A stretch of 64,000 bases of DNA from Leptospiraceae bacterium (GTDB lineage: Bacteria; Spirochaetota; Leptospiria; Leptospirales; Leptospiraceae): assembly GCA_024233865.1 (NCBI GenBank), contig JACKPA010000012.1:62001-126000 (forward strand), written 5' to 3'. The position numbers and the translations under genes are program-made. Shown one piece after another: positions 50,919 through 62,000 of this stretch. The notes beneath the pieces were generated by a model. The model saw only the letters and a program-made list of their open reading frames with translations, did not search any database and had not been told where the DNA came from. Numbering within the stretch: the stretch's first letter is position 1; each line of letters starts with the position of its first letter.

Positions 50919-53630
50919 TTACCTTCTTATTTTATCCTTCTGAACTTTCCTACCATAATAAGCTTCTAAAAGCAAATCTTCCATTTCTGCTATCATAGGC
51001 ATACGAGGATTGCTTCTGCCGGAAGGGTCCAACATGGCGATACGAACCATCTCCGGTAATCTTTCCAAGTATACTTTTTCTTCGATACCATACTCAGCAA
51101 ATGTATGCTCGACGTGACACTTTTTAAGAAGGTCTTTAATGGCAGAGATGAGCAAATCAATTTTTCCTTCCACTGTGTTGGAGTGTCCTAAACCAGCCAT
51201 GTCTGCTATATAGGCATACTTTTTATGTGCTTTGTATGTTTTTACGTTTGGGCTTGGAGTGAATTTGGAAGGTATACTTGCATTGTAGCGTATCACGTAA
51301 GGCAAGAATATAGCGTTTGCTCTACCATGTGTTACACCGAAAGTCGCTCCCACCGCATGAGCCAAAGAGTGATTTACACCCACAAAGGCATTGGAAATTG
51401 CCATTCCCGCCATCGTAGAAGCATTGTGCAATCTCTGTCTCAACTCTACGTTATTTCCATTTTTGTAAACTTCTTCCAGATGATTAAATACAGTAATAAC
51501 CGTTTGCAACGCCAAACCGTCTGTAAAATCATTGCTCAGGCTCGATACCATGGCTTCAATAGCGTGAGTCAAAGCATCAAAACCCGTATCAGCCGTAACA
51601 ACCGGTGGAACGGAAATAGTCAAGTTTGGATCAATGATAGCTACGTCCGGAACAAGGCTATAGTCTGCCATTGTCAATTTTATATGAGCTTGATCATCTG
51701 TAATAACAGCCATTGGAGTCACTTCCGATCCTGTACCCGATGTAGTAGGGATGGCAACCAGTTTGATCTTCCTTTCGCCCGGATATTCCACAACCCTCTT
51801 TCGTGGGTCCAAAAATGCAATCTTTAGATCGTTGTAATCAAAGTTCGGATTCTCGTAGAAAAATCGAATGGCTTTGGCTATGTCTATAACCGAGCCTCCA
51901 CCCAACGCAATGATGGTGTCAGGATTGTACCTTGACATCATCTCAACCCCTTTCATCACCTGGCTAAAAGGAGGTTCCGGTGAAACATTGGAGAATACTT
52001 GTACTACCGGTATATGAGTTAATTGGCTCTTTATCATTTCCACATGACCGATTTTTACATTGATCGGTGTTGTGATGATGATGGTCGTGTTCGACTTGAT
52101 TTGTCTTAGGTGTTCAATACTGTGTTGATTAAAATAGATTTCATTTGGCACTCTAAACCACATACTTGCACTGGTCCTTTTGGCAACTCTTTTGACGTTT
52201 AAATAATGCTTGACATTGATGTTGTCCATCGTAATGTTTCCGCCACCCGTTCCACACCCAAAAGAAAATGTGGGAATTAGGTCATTGTAAACACCACCCA
52301 AAGCTCCAATGGATGAAGGAGAGTTGACAATAATCCTTCCCGCGTTGATTTTATCCGAAAATTCATCGATTACCTTTTGGTTTTCCGAAAAGATAGAAGC
52401 TGTATGACCTGTTCCCCCATAATAATTAATATCAATGCAGATGTTAATCGCTTCTTTGCTATTTTTTGCTTTGTACAAACCTAAAAGCGGAAACAATTTC
52501 TCACCGGAAAGAGGATGTTCTTTACCTATTCCCTTCAAAGGAGCAAGCAAAACTTTTGTTCCAACAGGTATATCAAATCCGGCTTTTTCTGCAAGGTAAG
52601 CAGCCGGCTTTCCAATCATGGAGGGCTTAACCATTCCTCTGTGGAATACCTTATTGGTCAGCTTTTTAACTTCTTCTTCATTACAAAGATAGGCACCATA
52701 GTGCTTGAATTTTTCGAGAACATCGTTGTAAATGAATTCATCAATTACAACCGTTTGCTCCGAAGCACAAATTGTTCCGTTGTCAAAGTATTTTGAGGTT
52801 AAAATGTCTATCACAGCCATTTCAATATCACCGCTGTTCTCAATATATACAGGTGTGTTCCCGGCACCGACTCCTAAAGCCGGTTTACCGGAGCTATAGG
52901 CTGCTTTCACCATTCCCGTTCCACCGGTAGCGTCCACCAAAGCAATATCGGGATGGTGAAACAGGTGATCCGTATCTTCAAAAGACGCATTGGTTATCAT
53001 CTGTATAACGCCTTCCGGTGCTCCGGCTTTTATTGCCGCTTGGTACATTAATTCAGCGGCTCTGGCTGAACACTGGGCTGCTCTTTGATGAGGTGAAAAA
53101 ATAATTGCGTTTCTCGTTTTTAGTGCCAATAAACACTTGAACAATACCGTAGAAGTTGGGTTTGTAACCGGAGTCAATCCGAAAATAACTCCATGAGGTT
53201 CAGCTACTTCTACAAGGTTCTTTTTAGGATATTCTTCAATAACTCCTACCGTTTTGACGTGTTTGATATGATCCCATACAAATTCTGTGGCAACCATATT
53301 CTTGATAACTTTATCTTCAATAATCCCCATTTCGGATTCTCTTACAGCCATTTCTGCCAATTCATACGAATTTGCAATCCCTACTACCACCATTGCTTTT
53401 ACAATTTTATCTACTTCTTCTTGTGTGTATTGTAAAAATAAGCCGGCTGCAACTTTTGCCTTTTCTACCATACCATCTAGATATGCTTTTCTGTCATCTA
53501 GCGCCTTTTCTTTGTCAGTTTTATGCCCATTGGTTGAGTTTGTTATATGTTCATTCGATTCTGTAGTGCTGCTTATTGCACTTTCTTGTGTTTCTTTCAC
53601 AGCTTCCATTCTGTTTCCCTTTTTTCCCAT
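50919..53630 (-). CDS. adhE: Bifunctional aldehyde-alcohol dehydrogenase
   Basis: 903 residues, full length. The N-terminal CoA-acylating aldehyde dehydrogenase half has 'YFDNGTICASEQTVVI' (catalytic Cys) and 'GVGAGNTPVY'. The C-terminal iron-dependent alcohol dehydrogenase half has 'IALGGGSVIDIAKAI', 'TTSGTGSEVTPMAV' and the metal-binding His of 'GVNHSLAHAVGATFGVTHGRANAI'. It converts acetyl-CoA to ethanol with NADH under low oxygen, and forms spirosomes in other bacteria. A 35-residue Ser/Thr-rich N-terminal extension precedes the conserved start. First gene of the operon with STAS, siaB and siaC. Confidence 0.96.
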   Translation of the reverse strand: MGKKGNRMEAVKETQESAISSTTESNEHITNSTNGHKTDKEKALDDRKAYLDGMVEKAKVAAGLFLQYTQEEVDKIVKAMVVVGIANSYELAEMAVRESEMGIIEDKVIKNMVATEFVWDHIKHVKTVGVIEEYPKKNLVEVAEPHGVIFGLTPVTNPTSTVLFKCLLALKTRNAIIFSPHQRAAQCSARAAELMYQAAIKAGAPEGVIQMITNASFEDTDHLFHHPDIALVDATGGTGMVKAAYSSGKPALGVGAGNTPVYIENSGDIEMAVIDILTSKYFDNGTICASEQTVVIDEFIYNDVLEKFKHYGAYLCNEEEVKKLTNKVFHRGMVKPSMIGKPAAYLAEKAGFDIPVGTKVLLAPLKGIGKEHPLSGEKLFPLLGLYKAKNSKEAINICIDINYYGGTGHTASIFSENQKVIDEFSDKINAGRIIVNSPSSIGALGGVYNDLIPTFSFGCGTGGGNITMDNINVKHYLNVKRVAKRTSASMWFRVPNEIYFNQHSIEHLRQIKSNTTIIITTPINVKIGHVEMIKSQLTHIPVVQVFSNVSPEPPFSQVMKGVEMMSRYNPDTIIALGGGSVIDIAKAIRFFYENPNFDYNDLKIAFLDPRKRVVEYPGERKIKLVAIPTTSGTGSEVTPMAVITDDQAHIKLTMADYSLVPDVAIIDPNLTISVPPVVTADTGFDALTHAIEAMVSSLSNDFTDGLALQTVITVFNHLEEVYKNGNNVELRQRLHNASTMAGMAISNAFVGVNHSLAHAVGATFGVTHGRANAIFLPYVIRYNASIPSKFTPSPNVKTYKAHKKYAYIADMAGLGHSNTVEGKIDLLISAIKDLLKKCHVEHTFAEYGIEEKVYLERLPEMVRIAMLDPSGRSNPRMPMIAEMEDLLLEAYYGRKVQKDKIRR

Positions 53631-53639
53631 AATGTGCGT

Positions 53640-53853
53640 CCTATAATTATTATATAATTTCTTGCTATGATTCTATTTGTGTCACTTACTTTTTTAAAAA
53701 ATTTGTGATTTACAAAAGCAAAAATTAAATTTGATATTTAAAATTTCCTTTTTCCGAATTAAAGTCAATTTCAAAAAAAAATCTTCCATGGTATAAGTCT
53801 CTTTCATTTTTTTCTTGACGTAGATAAACTTTTTAGATTAGAATTTCTATGAA
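53640..53853. other. Divergent promoter region, adhE and envelope genes
   Basis: About 210 nt, AT-rich. A TTGACG (about 53814) followed by AT-rich sequence before 53854 could be the promoter of the envelope genes. No other structure seen. Confidence 0.35.
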
Positions 53854-54687
53854 ATGAGAACTGGGCTTATAATTGTTTTTATTTGCTGTATTTTTACTCA
53901 AGTTCTTTTCTCCGAAGAAAGAATTAAAGTAATTGATCCAAAGAATTATCCGGAGTACTTAAAAGAAAGAGATTCTATTGGAAATAAGTGGCAAATTGCA
54001 GTTATTTCTCCATTTCCCGATTCTCCATTATCATATTCTTTAAATGTGAATTATCGAGCATTTTCAAAAATCAGCTTTGGTGTTTCGGCAATGAGGGATA
54101 TATACAAAAAGTCTACTGATGGGATTAACTCTGGTTCTTATCCAGGCTATGTTCAATTTGAGAATGGTTTTGCCCTTAATATCCCATTATCAGCAACTAC
54201 GATAACTGACGAAACAAGACCACAAGGTATCATTTTTGGACGCTACTATTTTAACGATTTTGATAAAATAGGTGAGTCTATATTGGTTAGTACTTATTTT
54301 AATTTAGGTTTGGGTCGTAATTTTGGAGGCTGGACTATAAAAGAACAGACGACTTCCGTATACAAAACAGGAACAAATGGGGGATTTCGATTAAGTCCGC
54401 TAACTGTAACCTATGATGTTTCTCCGTTAAATTTTATAGCGATGGCAATGGGAGTTCAATTATTTTTTACGAAACCAAAAGGTTTGTTTTTGACATTTGA
54501 ATTAGGGATTTCCCTTTATAATTCAAAGAGAACAATTTATGCATATAGTGATCCTGCACGGTTTTATGCTGAACCCATTTCGGTCGCAGAAGTTTTATTA
54601 GCTCAACTAATTGCAAAGCAGGAAGACCCTTATTTTTCACATTCTCTTTTTTTTATTCCTTGGATAGGTTATTCATTTAATTTTTGA
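53854..54687 (+). CDS. Putative outer-membrane beta-barrel protein
   Basis: 277 residues. Signal peptide (LIIVFICCIFTQVLFSEE), then alternating hydrophobic strands and a C-terminal 'HSLFFIPWIGYSFNF' ending in Phe, as in barrel proteins. Function unknown. The two lipoprotein genes downstream follow within a few bases. Confidence 0.62.
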   Translation: MRTGLIIVFICCIFTQVLFSEERIKVIDPKNYPEYLKERDSIGNKWQIAVISPFPDSPLSYSLNVNYRAFSKISFGVSAMRDIYKKSTDGINSGSYPGYVQFENGFALNIPLSATTITDETRPQGIIFGRYYFNDFDKIGESILVSTYFNLGLGRNFGGWTIKEQTTSVYKTGTNGGFRLSPLTVTYDVSPLNFIAMAMGVQLFFTKPKGLFLTFELGISLYNSKRTIYAYSDPARFYAEPISVAEVLLAQLIAKQEDPYFSHSLFFIPWIGYSFNF

Positions 54688-54690
54688 ATT

Positions 54691-55419
54691 ATGAAAAATT
54701 GTATTTGGTTTATTCTATTATTGTTTATACATTGCTCTGCTAAAACTATAAATATAGGGCATAACCAAAAAAAGTTTGGTTTACGTTACAGCTATAGAGT
54801 GGGAGTGTTACCATACAAAGACAGCCGAACAAATGAGATGCCAAAGTTGGTAGAATATCAAAATGTCCTTCAAGATTTTAAAAAAGTATTAAACGATCAA
54901 CCAATTAAAGTCAATTACTCTTGCAATACCAATAGCAATCGCTTTTTTTCAGTAGAGTATTTGGCTCAAGATTTAAAACAAGCTGAAGTGTTTCAGGATA
55001 TTATTGAACTTTCCGGTTTTCCTGAGTTAGATACTTCGGAACTTATTCAACGTTATCAACTAGACTTATTGATTCAACCTGAGCTAAAAGATATTTATTT
55101 GGAAAAAAGTTTTTCAATAGCAAATTTATTTGGCTATATGCTTCCACCAGCAGTTTTAATGGGATTAATCGGAATTCCTTTCCCATTACTTGTCGAATAT
55201 AATTTTGTTATTTATCTAGATATTAATTTTTATAAAAAAAATAATAGTAAAATGATTAAAAAAAATTATATACATAAAGGGATTAGATTCGCAGATATTG
55301 GAACTTCTTATTATGAATTTGACACTGAAAATAAAAAACATAATTTGGGATTGCTTATCAAGAATCTATATGAAAATTTAGAATATGAGATTAGTGAAGA
55401 AATGTTTACTGAATTATAA
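54691..55419 (+). CDS. Hypothetical lipoprotein
   Basis: 242 residues. Signal ending LFIHC. The mature part starts 'GLRYSYRVGVLPYKDSRTNEMPKL', a pattern seen in lipoproteins of the LptE/YajG-like kind, and has one hydrophobic segment at about 145-170. It overlaps the next gene by 35 nt. Function unknown. Confidence 0.62.
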   Translation: MKNCIWFILLLFIHCSAKTINIGHNQKKFGLRYSYRVGVLPYKDSRTNEMPKLVEYQNVLQDFKKVLNDQPIKVNYSCNTNSNRFFSVEYLAQDLKQAEVFQDIIELSGFPELDTSELIQRYQLDLLIQPELKDIYLEKSFSIANLFGYMLPPAVLMGLIGIPFPLLVEYNFVIYLDINFYKKNNSKMIKKNYIHKGIRFADIGTSYYEFDTENKKHNLGLLIKNLYENLEYEISEEMFTEL

Positions 55420-55786
55420 ATTTATACTTCTATTTTTCATCGTGAATTGTGCCACCTTATTTACAAAAGAAAGATTTGCAATTTCATTAGAATCGAATAT
55501 AGAAGGTGTTTTTTGTACCATTCGTTCTGACTTTGAAGTAGTTCCTGTGAGGGTTCAAATCCCTAGCGTTATTGAATTAAAATTTGATAAACACTATGAA
55601 TTACTATGTGAAAAAAAAGGATACCAAAGAAAACTTATTCCAATCGAAAACAATATAAAACCAATAACAGCTTGTAACGCATATCCATGTATGGGAATTC
55701 CATTTTATATTGATTGGTACGAATACTCATTTTATGAACCTAAATCAAATAGAATTCAAATTCAATTGGAAAAAATAAACCCCTGA
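55394..55786 (+). CDS. Small lipoprotein (PEGA-like)
   Basis: The GTG at 55394 or the ATG at 55385 can start it; both give the signal ending FFIVNC. About 130 residues. 'ISLESNIEGVFCTIRSDF...VPVRVQIPSVIELKFDKHYELLCEKKGYQRK' resembles a PEGA-type beta domain. A 'NAYPCMGIPFYIDW' segment follows. Function unknown. Confidence 0.6.
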   Translation: MKKCLLNYKFILLFFIVNCATLFTKERFAISLESNIEGVFCTIRSDFEVVPVRVQIPSVIELKFDKHYELLCEKKGYQRKLIPIENNIKPITACNAYPCMGIPFYIDWYEYSFYEPKSNRIQIQLEKINP

Positions 55787-55802
55787 CAATCATTACTAAT
55801 TA

Positions 55803-57206
55803 CTAAAAAGCAAAGTACAAAAAGTTTTGGCTTTCCGTTACTCCAAATATCAAAACAATAAACATACTCGCAATGTTTGCATAGATTAATTTGTTTCCTT
55901 GACCTGCCATATACTCGATGTTCTTTTTGGAAAAGATATAACTTGCAGTGTAACAAATCACAAGAAGAATTCCGTATTGGTAATTTGCGTAAGAGGTTAG
56001 GCTAGAAATTCCTTTGTCTATAAAAAGCATGGTTTTGAATATATCTATGGATTGGGACAGGTCTTGTACTCTAAACATAACAAACCCAAAACCCAAAGCA
56101 AACATCGTAAAAAACCTAGACCATAAATCATAAACCCAGCCCCCCCTTTCATTTAGCAGCTGCCTTAGATTTGTTTTGGCATATTCTCGATGGATAGAAA
56201 TCATAATGGCTTGCCATAAACCCCAGGCTACAAAATGATAAGCAGCTCCATGCCATACGCCTCCGAATAGCCAAGTTATAAAAATGTTTCTGTAAGTCGC
56301 AAAGGTTGAGCTACGAGAACCACCCAGGGGAATAAATATATAGTCTCGAATCCAGGTTGTAAAAGAAATATGCCACTTTGTCCAGTGATCAGAAATATTA
56401 GCTGTCGCCATGGGAAAGTTAAAATTCGGATCAAATTTGAACCCAAAAAGCCGTGCTACTCCGATGGCAATATCAGTATAACCGGCAAAATCGAAATAGA
56501 CCTGCCATCCGAAAGCGATTACACCCGTCCAAATTTCTATAGGGTTGAGCATGGCATAATTTTTAAAGGTAAAGTCTACAACTATACCCAGATTGTCTGC
56601 AAAAACGATTTTCCGCATAAAACCCATCAAAATTCGATTGATGGCGATTTGAATGTCTTCATTTAGAACGGGCAAACGATTGTCCAAGTCTCTAAAAAAA
56701 GTTGAAGCTCTGACAATAGGACCAGCTACCAATTGAGGAAAAAAAGCAACATACAAGGCAAAGTCTATAAAGTTTTTCCTTGGTTCTATTTGTCTCCTGT
56801 ATACGTCTATGGTATAGCTCATGGATTGAAACGTATAAAACGAGATCCCAACGGGTAAAATGATATTGTATACCGGAAAATTGGTAATACTAAGGTCGTT
56901 TGTTATACCCAAAAGAAAGTTTGTATATTTAAAATAACAGAGAAGCCCTAAATTTCCTATGAGAGATACCACAAGAAAAAATTTACGTTTTCGATTACTA
57001 TCATCTTCTTTGTGCATTTGCAAGGCAGCAAAGTAATCAATGAGAGTTGAAATCAAAATCAAGGTAATAAAGTAGGCATTCCATACCATATAAAAGTAAT
57101 AGCTTGCTAATAGGAGAAATATCTTTTGTTTCCTATTTTTGAGTAGGTGAGCGATTACGATTGTAATCGCAAAAAATATTAAAAAATGAATCGAATTAAA
57201 TAGCAT
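55803..57206 (-). CDS. MBOAT-family O-acyltransferase (intact)
   Basis: 467 residues, full length, starting MLFNSIHFLIFF. About ten hydrophobic segments. Motifs 'GISFYTFQSMSYTIDVYR', 'ISDHWTKWHISFTTWIRDYIFIPLGG' and 'FGGVWHGAAYHFVAWG' (catalytic His). AlgI-like enzymes O-acylate exopolysaccharide or lipid-linked sugars. It is the intact counterpart for judging the frameshifted copy at 11.3 kb. No SGNH partner adjacent. Confidence 0.92.
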   Translation of the reverse strand: MLFNSIHFLIFFAITIVIAHLLKNRKQKIFLLLASYYFYMVWNAYFITLILISTLIDYFAALQMHKEDDSNRKRKFFLVVSLIGNLGLLCYFKYTNFLLGITNDLSITNFPVYNIILPVGISFYTFQSMSYTIDVYRRQIEPRKNFIDFALYVAFFPQLVAGPIVRASTFFRDLDNRLPVLNEDIQIAINRILMGFMRKIVFADNLGIVVDFTFKNYAMLNPIEIWTGVIAFGWQVYFDFAGYTDIAIGVARLFGFKFDPNFNFPMATANISDHWTKWHISFTTWIRDYIFIPLGGSRSSTFATYRNIFITWLFGGVWHGAAYHFVAWGLWQAIMISIHREYAKTNLRQLLNERGGWVYDLWSRFFTMFALGFGFVMFRVQDLSQSIDIFKTMLFIDKGISSLTSYANYQYGILLVICYTASYIFSKKNIEYMAGQGNKLIYANIASMFIVLIFGVTESQNFLYFAF

Positions 57207-57261
57207 AAATCAAAGACACTTTGCTTTTTGAGTATACATTTTATCTACAATTATTTCAGGT

Positions 57262-58317
57262 CTATTCTTTTTGAATTGAACCGGGGATTTTATCAATAAA
57301 ATCATTTCCTAATACCAAAGAAGGAGTCTGGAAACCGGACATATAATTGCCCTTTAAAACTTCCAAAACGGCAAGTATCGAAGAATCGACCGTAAATTGA
57401 TAACCTTCTTCCGTTTCATAGCGTATTTCTAGCTTGTCTCCGGCTTCGTTTTGGACTTCACCCCACAAATAACATTTGTCAGTCTGTCTTGCCAGCTCGG
57501 AAGGTCCTGTTACAAATTGATCTACCAAAAATTGAGAAAAATGGAGTAGGGGAGGGACCTTAAATAATCCTACCGTTGATCCTAAAAATTGGAGGGCATT
57601 GGTAAAGAGTCCTGGAAAAAAGGAATAGACTTCAATGTTGGGAATTTTTGTAGAATGATAAGCTGTAAAAACATCTCCCCATGGAATGGCGTGAAACTTT
57701 AGCTGTTTCCCTTTGTATTCTATCATTTTTGATTTGGAAAATTGTGGAATAGAGATAATTTCACCATTTTTTCTCATCTTTGAACCATCCGGAGCTTGGG
57801 CAAGCATACTTTTTAGAGTTCCTCGGCTAACACCAGCCAAGCCCATAAATGCCAAAGATAAAAACTTGGCATCTAACATCTTTTTGCTAAGTTTTGCTGC
57901 AATACAATCCGTAGGCACAATGTCAAAACCAACTCCTGGCAATAACATTACGTCTGCTGATTTGGCTTCGTTGTGTAAATCATAGAGTAGGGAGTAAACC
58001 GGAATTTCGCCGGTTATATCCAAATAATGGGTATGCGATTTGAGACACGCTCTTGCCATAACCTCGGAAGTTTCGGTAAAAGGTCCCGCACAGTGAAGAA
58101 CACAATTCATACCTTTAAGCCGGGAGGCTATCTTGTTCACGTCCTTGAGTGGGAAAACGTCAAATGGTAATTTTAATTCCGATGCAAGTTGAACTATTTT
58201 TTCCCTATTTCTACCGGCTATTGTAGGTTGTAAACCCAATTCACAGGCTTTTCGAGCAATAAGTTCACCCGTATAACCATTTGCTCCATAAATCATCCAA
58301 TGTTTTTCTTTTTGCAT
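57262..58317 (-). CDS. Saccharopine-dehydrogenase-like NAD(P)-dependent oxidoreductase
   Basis: 351 residues. N-terminal Rossmann motif 'MIYGANGYTGELIARKACELG', then 'AGPFTETSEVMARACLKSHTHYLDITGE' and 'LLPGVGFDIVPTDCIAA', typical of the trans-acting enoyl reductase / saccharopine-dehydrogenase-like group. The substrate is unknown; lipid or polyketide reduction is the usual guess for this group. Monocistronic. Confidence 0.82.
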   Translation of the reverse strand: MQKEKHWMIYGANGYTGELIARKACELGLQPTIAGRNREKIVQLASELKLPFDVFPLKDVNKIASRLKGMNCVLHCAGPFTETSEVMARACLKSHTHYLDITGEIPVYSLLYDLHNEAKSADVMLLPGVGFDIVPTDCIAAKLSKKMLDAKFLSLAFMGLAGVSRGTLKSMLAQAPDGSKMRKNGEIISIPQFSKSKMIEYKGKQLKFHAIPWGDVFTAYHSTKIPNIEVYSFFPGLFTNALQFLGSTVGLFKVPPLLHFSQFLVDQFVTGPSELARQTDKCYLWGEVQNEAGDKLEIRYETEEGYQFTVDSSILAVLEVLKGNYMSGFQTPSLVLGNDFIDKIPGSIQKE

Positions 58318-58611
58318 AATTTCTTGCTAAATTTTTATGGGATTATATTTTATGATAACAGGATAAAATTTGATCTAATATCTGCAACAAAAATATACAA
58401 TGTTGAAAAACTCTTTCCACTCCTTTCATAACCAATTACATTGCCTATTATGCTGATTGCCAATCCTATTTATGACGTAGTTTTTAGATACTTGATGATT
58501 GCTAAGTGTGTTCGGGGAGATTTTTTTCTTTTCTTATCTGATAAATTTACTTGCATATTTACTATCTTTTTGCATAGCTAATTATACTATTTGATTTTTA
58601 ATAAGGAATAC
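58318..58611. other. Intergenic region
   Basis: About 290 nt, AT-rich, between divergent genes. It shows only short AT-rich stretches and an AAGGA site before 58612. No gene or repeat recognised. Confidence 0.4.
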
Positions 58612-59007
58612 ATGAAAAGAATATCCAATCTATTAATTGCCTTCGTAGCAATCGAGCATATACTGTTTTTGATTATGGAAATGTTTTTGTGGCAAACACC
58701 TTTTGTAATTCAAAGGTTCAATATGACAGAACAAATTGCAAAAGACTCGGCTTTGCTTGCCATGAATCAAGGTCTTTACAACGGATTCTTGGCAGCGGGG
58801 CTTATATGGAGCTTGCTGATTCGATCTTATGTCGAGCAAGCATTTAAAATAAAGCTGTTTTTTCTCTCCTGTGTAGTTATCGCCGGAATTTTTGGTGCGT
58901 TAACGGTCAAAATTTCCATTTTAGTTATTCAAGCTCTGCCCGCACTTATAGGTTTGGTTGTAGTATACTTAAGCAAACCGCAAGAGAATTATGACGTGGT
59001 GATTTAG
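58612..59007 (+). CDS. DUF1304-family membrane protein
   Basis: The ATG at 58612 follows AAGGA by 5 nt. 131 residues, four hydrophobic helices. Family signature 'AFVAIEHILFLIMEMFLWQTP' and 'NQGLYNGFLAAGLIW'. Function unknown. The stop overlaps the recC start (GTG at 59007). Confidence 0.82.
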   Translation: MKRISNLLIAFVAIEHILFLIMEMFLWQTPFVIQRFNMTEQIAKDSALLAMNQGLYNGFLAAGLIWSLLIRSYVEQAFKIKLFFLSCVVIAGIFGALTVKISILVIQALPALIGLVVVYLSKPQENYDVVI

Positions 59008-62000
59008 TGCAAACAATGGGTAATTCTCAAAAAGGTATCGACTACTGCTCCGCAACGAATTTGAAAGACTTAGCGGATAATTTTATTCAAAAATCGCTTT
59101 CCTCCAAAAAAAAGGTGGAAGAAATCCTAAAACCCCACTTTGTTATTGTCCAAAATCGAAACATTCGCAAATGGCTTTATCTGGAAATTGGAAAAAAGCA
59201 GGGAATTGCAACTAATTTTGACTTTCATTATTTTGAACCTGGTTTATTCCAAATTTTATCCGACTTCACCCCTCAAAACCAATATGAGTATTTGGATACT
59301 ACACACTTCAAGCTATTTGTTATTTCCGCATTGCAAAACATTTCCAAACAAAAAGGTACAAATTTCAAGCGTTTTTTTTCCTATCTGCATTTGTCGGACA
59401 CTACCAAACGACCGGATTTTGCTCCCAGAATTTATCAGCTCTCATCCATGTTGTCCCGGTACTACAGAGAATACGAACTCCATTACCATTTAACAACCGA
59501 AACTTCCTTAACAAAAGTCAATCAGTTGAATTCTAATAGCAAGCTTTATGAAGAAGAGATGTTGATCTACAACGCCATTTTTCAAAAGGATGGACTCAGA
59601 GACAAATTTGGTAAATTTTATGGGAAAAAATTACTTACTCTACCTCAACTCAAAAATGAAGTTTTTTCCAATCCCTCTTTGGAATCTAACTCCAGATACA
59701 ATACAATTACGATTTTTGCTCTTCCTCAGGTGTCGAGTTTCCACTATGACTTGATTCAAAAACTCTCCAATTTCTATCAAATCAACGTATACCAAATCAA
59801 CCCTATTTATGCCTTTGAGATTCCCAAAGATGCCACAGCACAGAACATTCAAGAAAACAAGAGTTTGTTATATTTATGGGGAAAACCTTATTCGGACGGA
59901 GTTGAGATTTTAAGGAACTATCCAAATATTATTCCTCAGATAAAAACACAATCCGAAGTAAAACTACCCAAGCAGGAAAAACTCCTATCGTATTTGCAAT
60001 TTGCCATTCAAACCAAACAATATGATTACGAGATAAGTGTGCCACAAGACGATAGCTTACAAATTTTGTCTTGTCCTGGAATTTACCGGGAAGTAGAAAC
60101 TGTATACCAAAGTATTCTCACCAATATGAACCAGGACAAAGGATTAAAACTGACGGATATCGCCATACTTACAACGGATATGCAAAAATACAGCTCTACC
60201 TTACTGAGTGTTTTTCAAGGCAAAGTAGAATCAAACATAACTTTTAACATAAACGACTCCAATGCAAAAAAGGATAGTGTTTATGGAAACGCTGTTTTGT
60301 CCATTCTCAAACTTTCTCAAGGAGAATTTACCAGAAAAGAAGTTTTTGAATTAATCAAGAATCCGTGTTTTATTGCGTCGGCTGGAATTGATAGGGAGGA
60401 TACGGATGTATGGTTATCCTTGGTAAACCAGTTAAACGTTTTCCATAGCTTTGATTCTAAAGATCGCTCTAATAAAGGTTATCCGAGTGGTGACATATAT
60501 AGCTGGAACCAGGCTTTTCAAAGGCTACGTTTGGGAAAAATGATAGATACGGATTTTATCAGACAAGACAACTATTTTTCTGACTTTGAAGGAATTGTTT
60601 CCTACCAGAACTTTAACAGTTTGGGAAACGGGCAATTGGGAAAGTTTTTTGTGATTGTCGAAGATTTGTTCAAAAGGATAGAAAGGTTAAAAAAAGAATC
60701 AGGCAATTGGGACTCCAAAAATTGGAAACTCGAACTTGAATCACTTCTGGGCTCTTTTTTAAAAGTTCCGAATGACTACCAAGATGAGGCTATCATCTGT
60801 CAGACTCTTTATGATAGTTTGAACTATTTGGATATTTTTGATACAAAGGGGAATATTGACATCTCTTTTGTAATAGAATTTTTACAAGACTGCTTGGAAT
60901 CCATACCAACAAGCTCCGGAAACTATCTCACGGGAGGTATCACCATTGCTTCTTTGCTTCCTTTAAGACCTATTCCTTTTAAAATCATTTATATTCTGGG
61001 ATTGGGAGAAGGTCTTTTTCCTGGATCGGAAGACAATTCTCTTTTAAACTTGAAACCAGCTTTTCGTGCGTTAGGGGATATATCCAATCCCGAAAGAAAT
61101 ACTTATCTCTTCTTGGAAACCTTGCTATGTGCGGAAGAAAAACTTTATCTTCTGTACAATGCTTGGGATATTCAAAAAGATGAAGAAAAATACCCCTGTT
61201 CTGTTTTAAATCAACTCATAAGTTTTTTGGAAGAAAACATGTTAAAATGTGATTTTCAAAAAGTAAAAATTCCTTTAAAACCAAACGATCCCCTTTATTT
61301 TGACGTGTCAGCAACAGGGGAAATGAACCATACTGATGTTTTTCATGTTAGCTCCTTCCAAGAGAAACTCCTTTATCTTATAGAGAAAGCACCTAAAAAT
61401 TTTGATTGGAAAGATGTAGAAAATAAATACAGCCTAATCATTACACAAAATAAATGGAAACAAAACTTTGTTCCTCCTGTACCACATAACAATCTTAGTG
61501 AAAAAACGAGTGTTGGTCTCTATGAACTAAGAAAGTTTTTAGAAAATCCCATTGAAAGTAAGATGAATAGATACCTTGGAATTCGCAGCGGAGAAGAAGA
61601 AGACGTGTCTTTGGCAGAATCCGAGTCCTTTTTCTCTGATAATTTAACAAAATACCAAATTGCAATGGATTGTATCAACTATTACATACAGAGTGTAGAC
61701 TCCAAGAATAGAAACAATCCAAGTACAATGGAATTGTACATCGAATCTTTTTACAAACATCTAACTTTACAGAGCAAAACTCCGGAATCAAGCTTTGCGG
61801 AATTAGAAAAAAGCAATCTCAAAAAAGAACTATTACAAAGGATTTTCGAAAAGGAACTATCAGAACTTTTAAAAAAACTTGAAAGTGATTCCACCTTTTA
61901 TGCCAATATTAGCTTAGGAAATCCCCAAGGAAAAAGGAAGAAGTTTCTAATGTTCCAAGCAATCCAACTGCCACAATGGAATTTGGAAGTTCATGGAAGT

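Noticed and set aside
51225..51827. 200-codon plus-strand frame
   Set aside because: Antisense of the alcohol dehydrogenase half of adhE.
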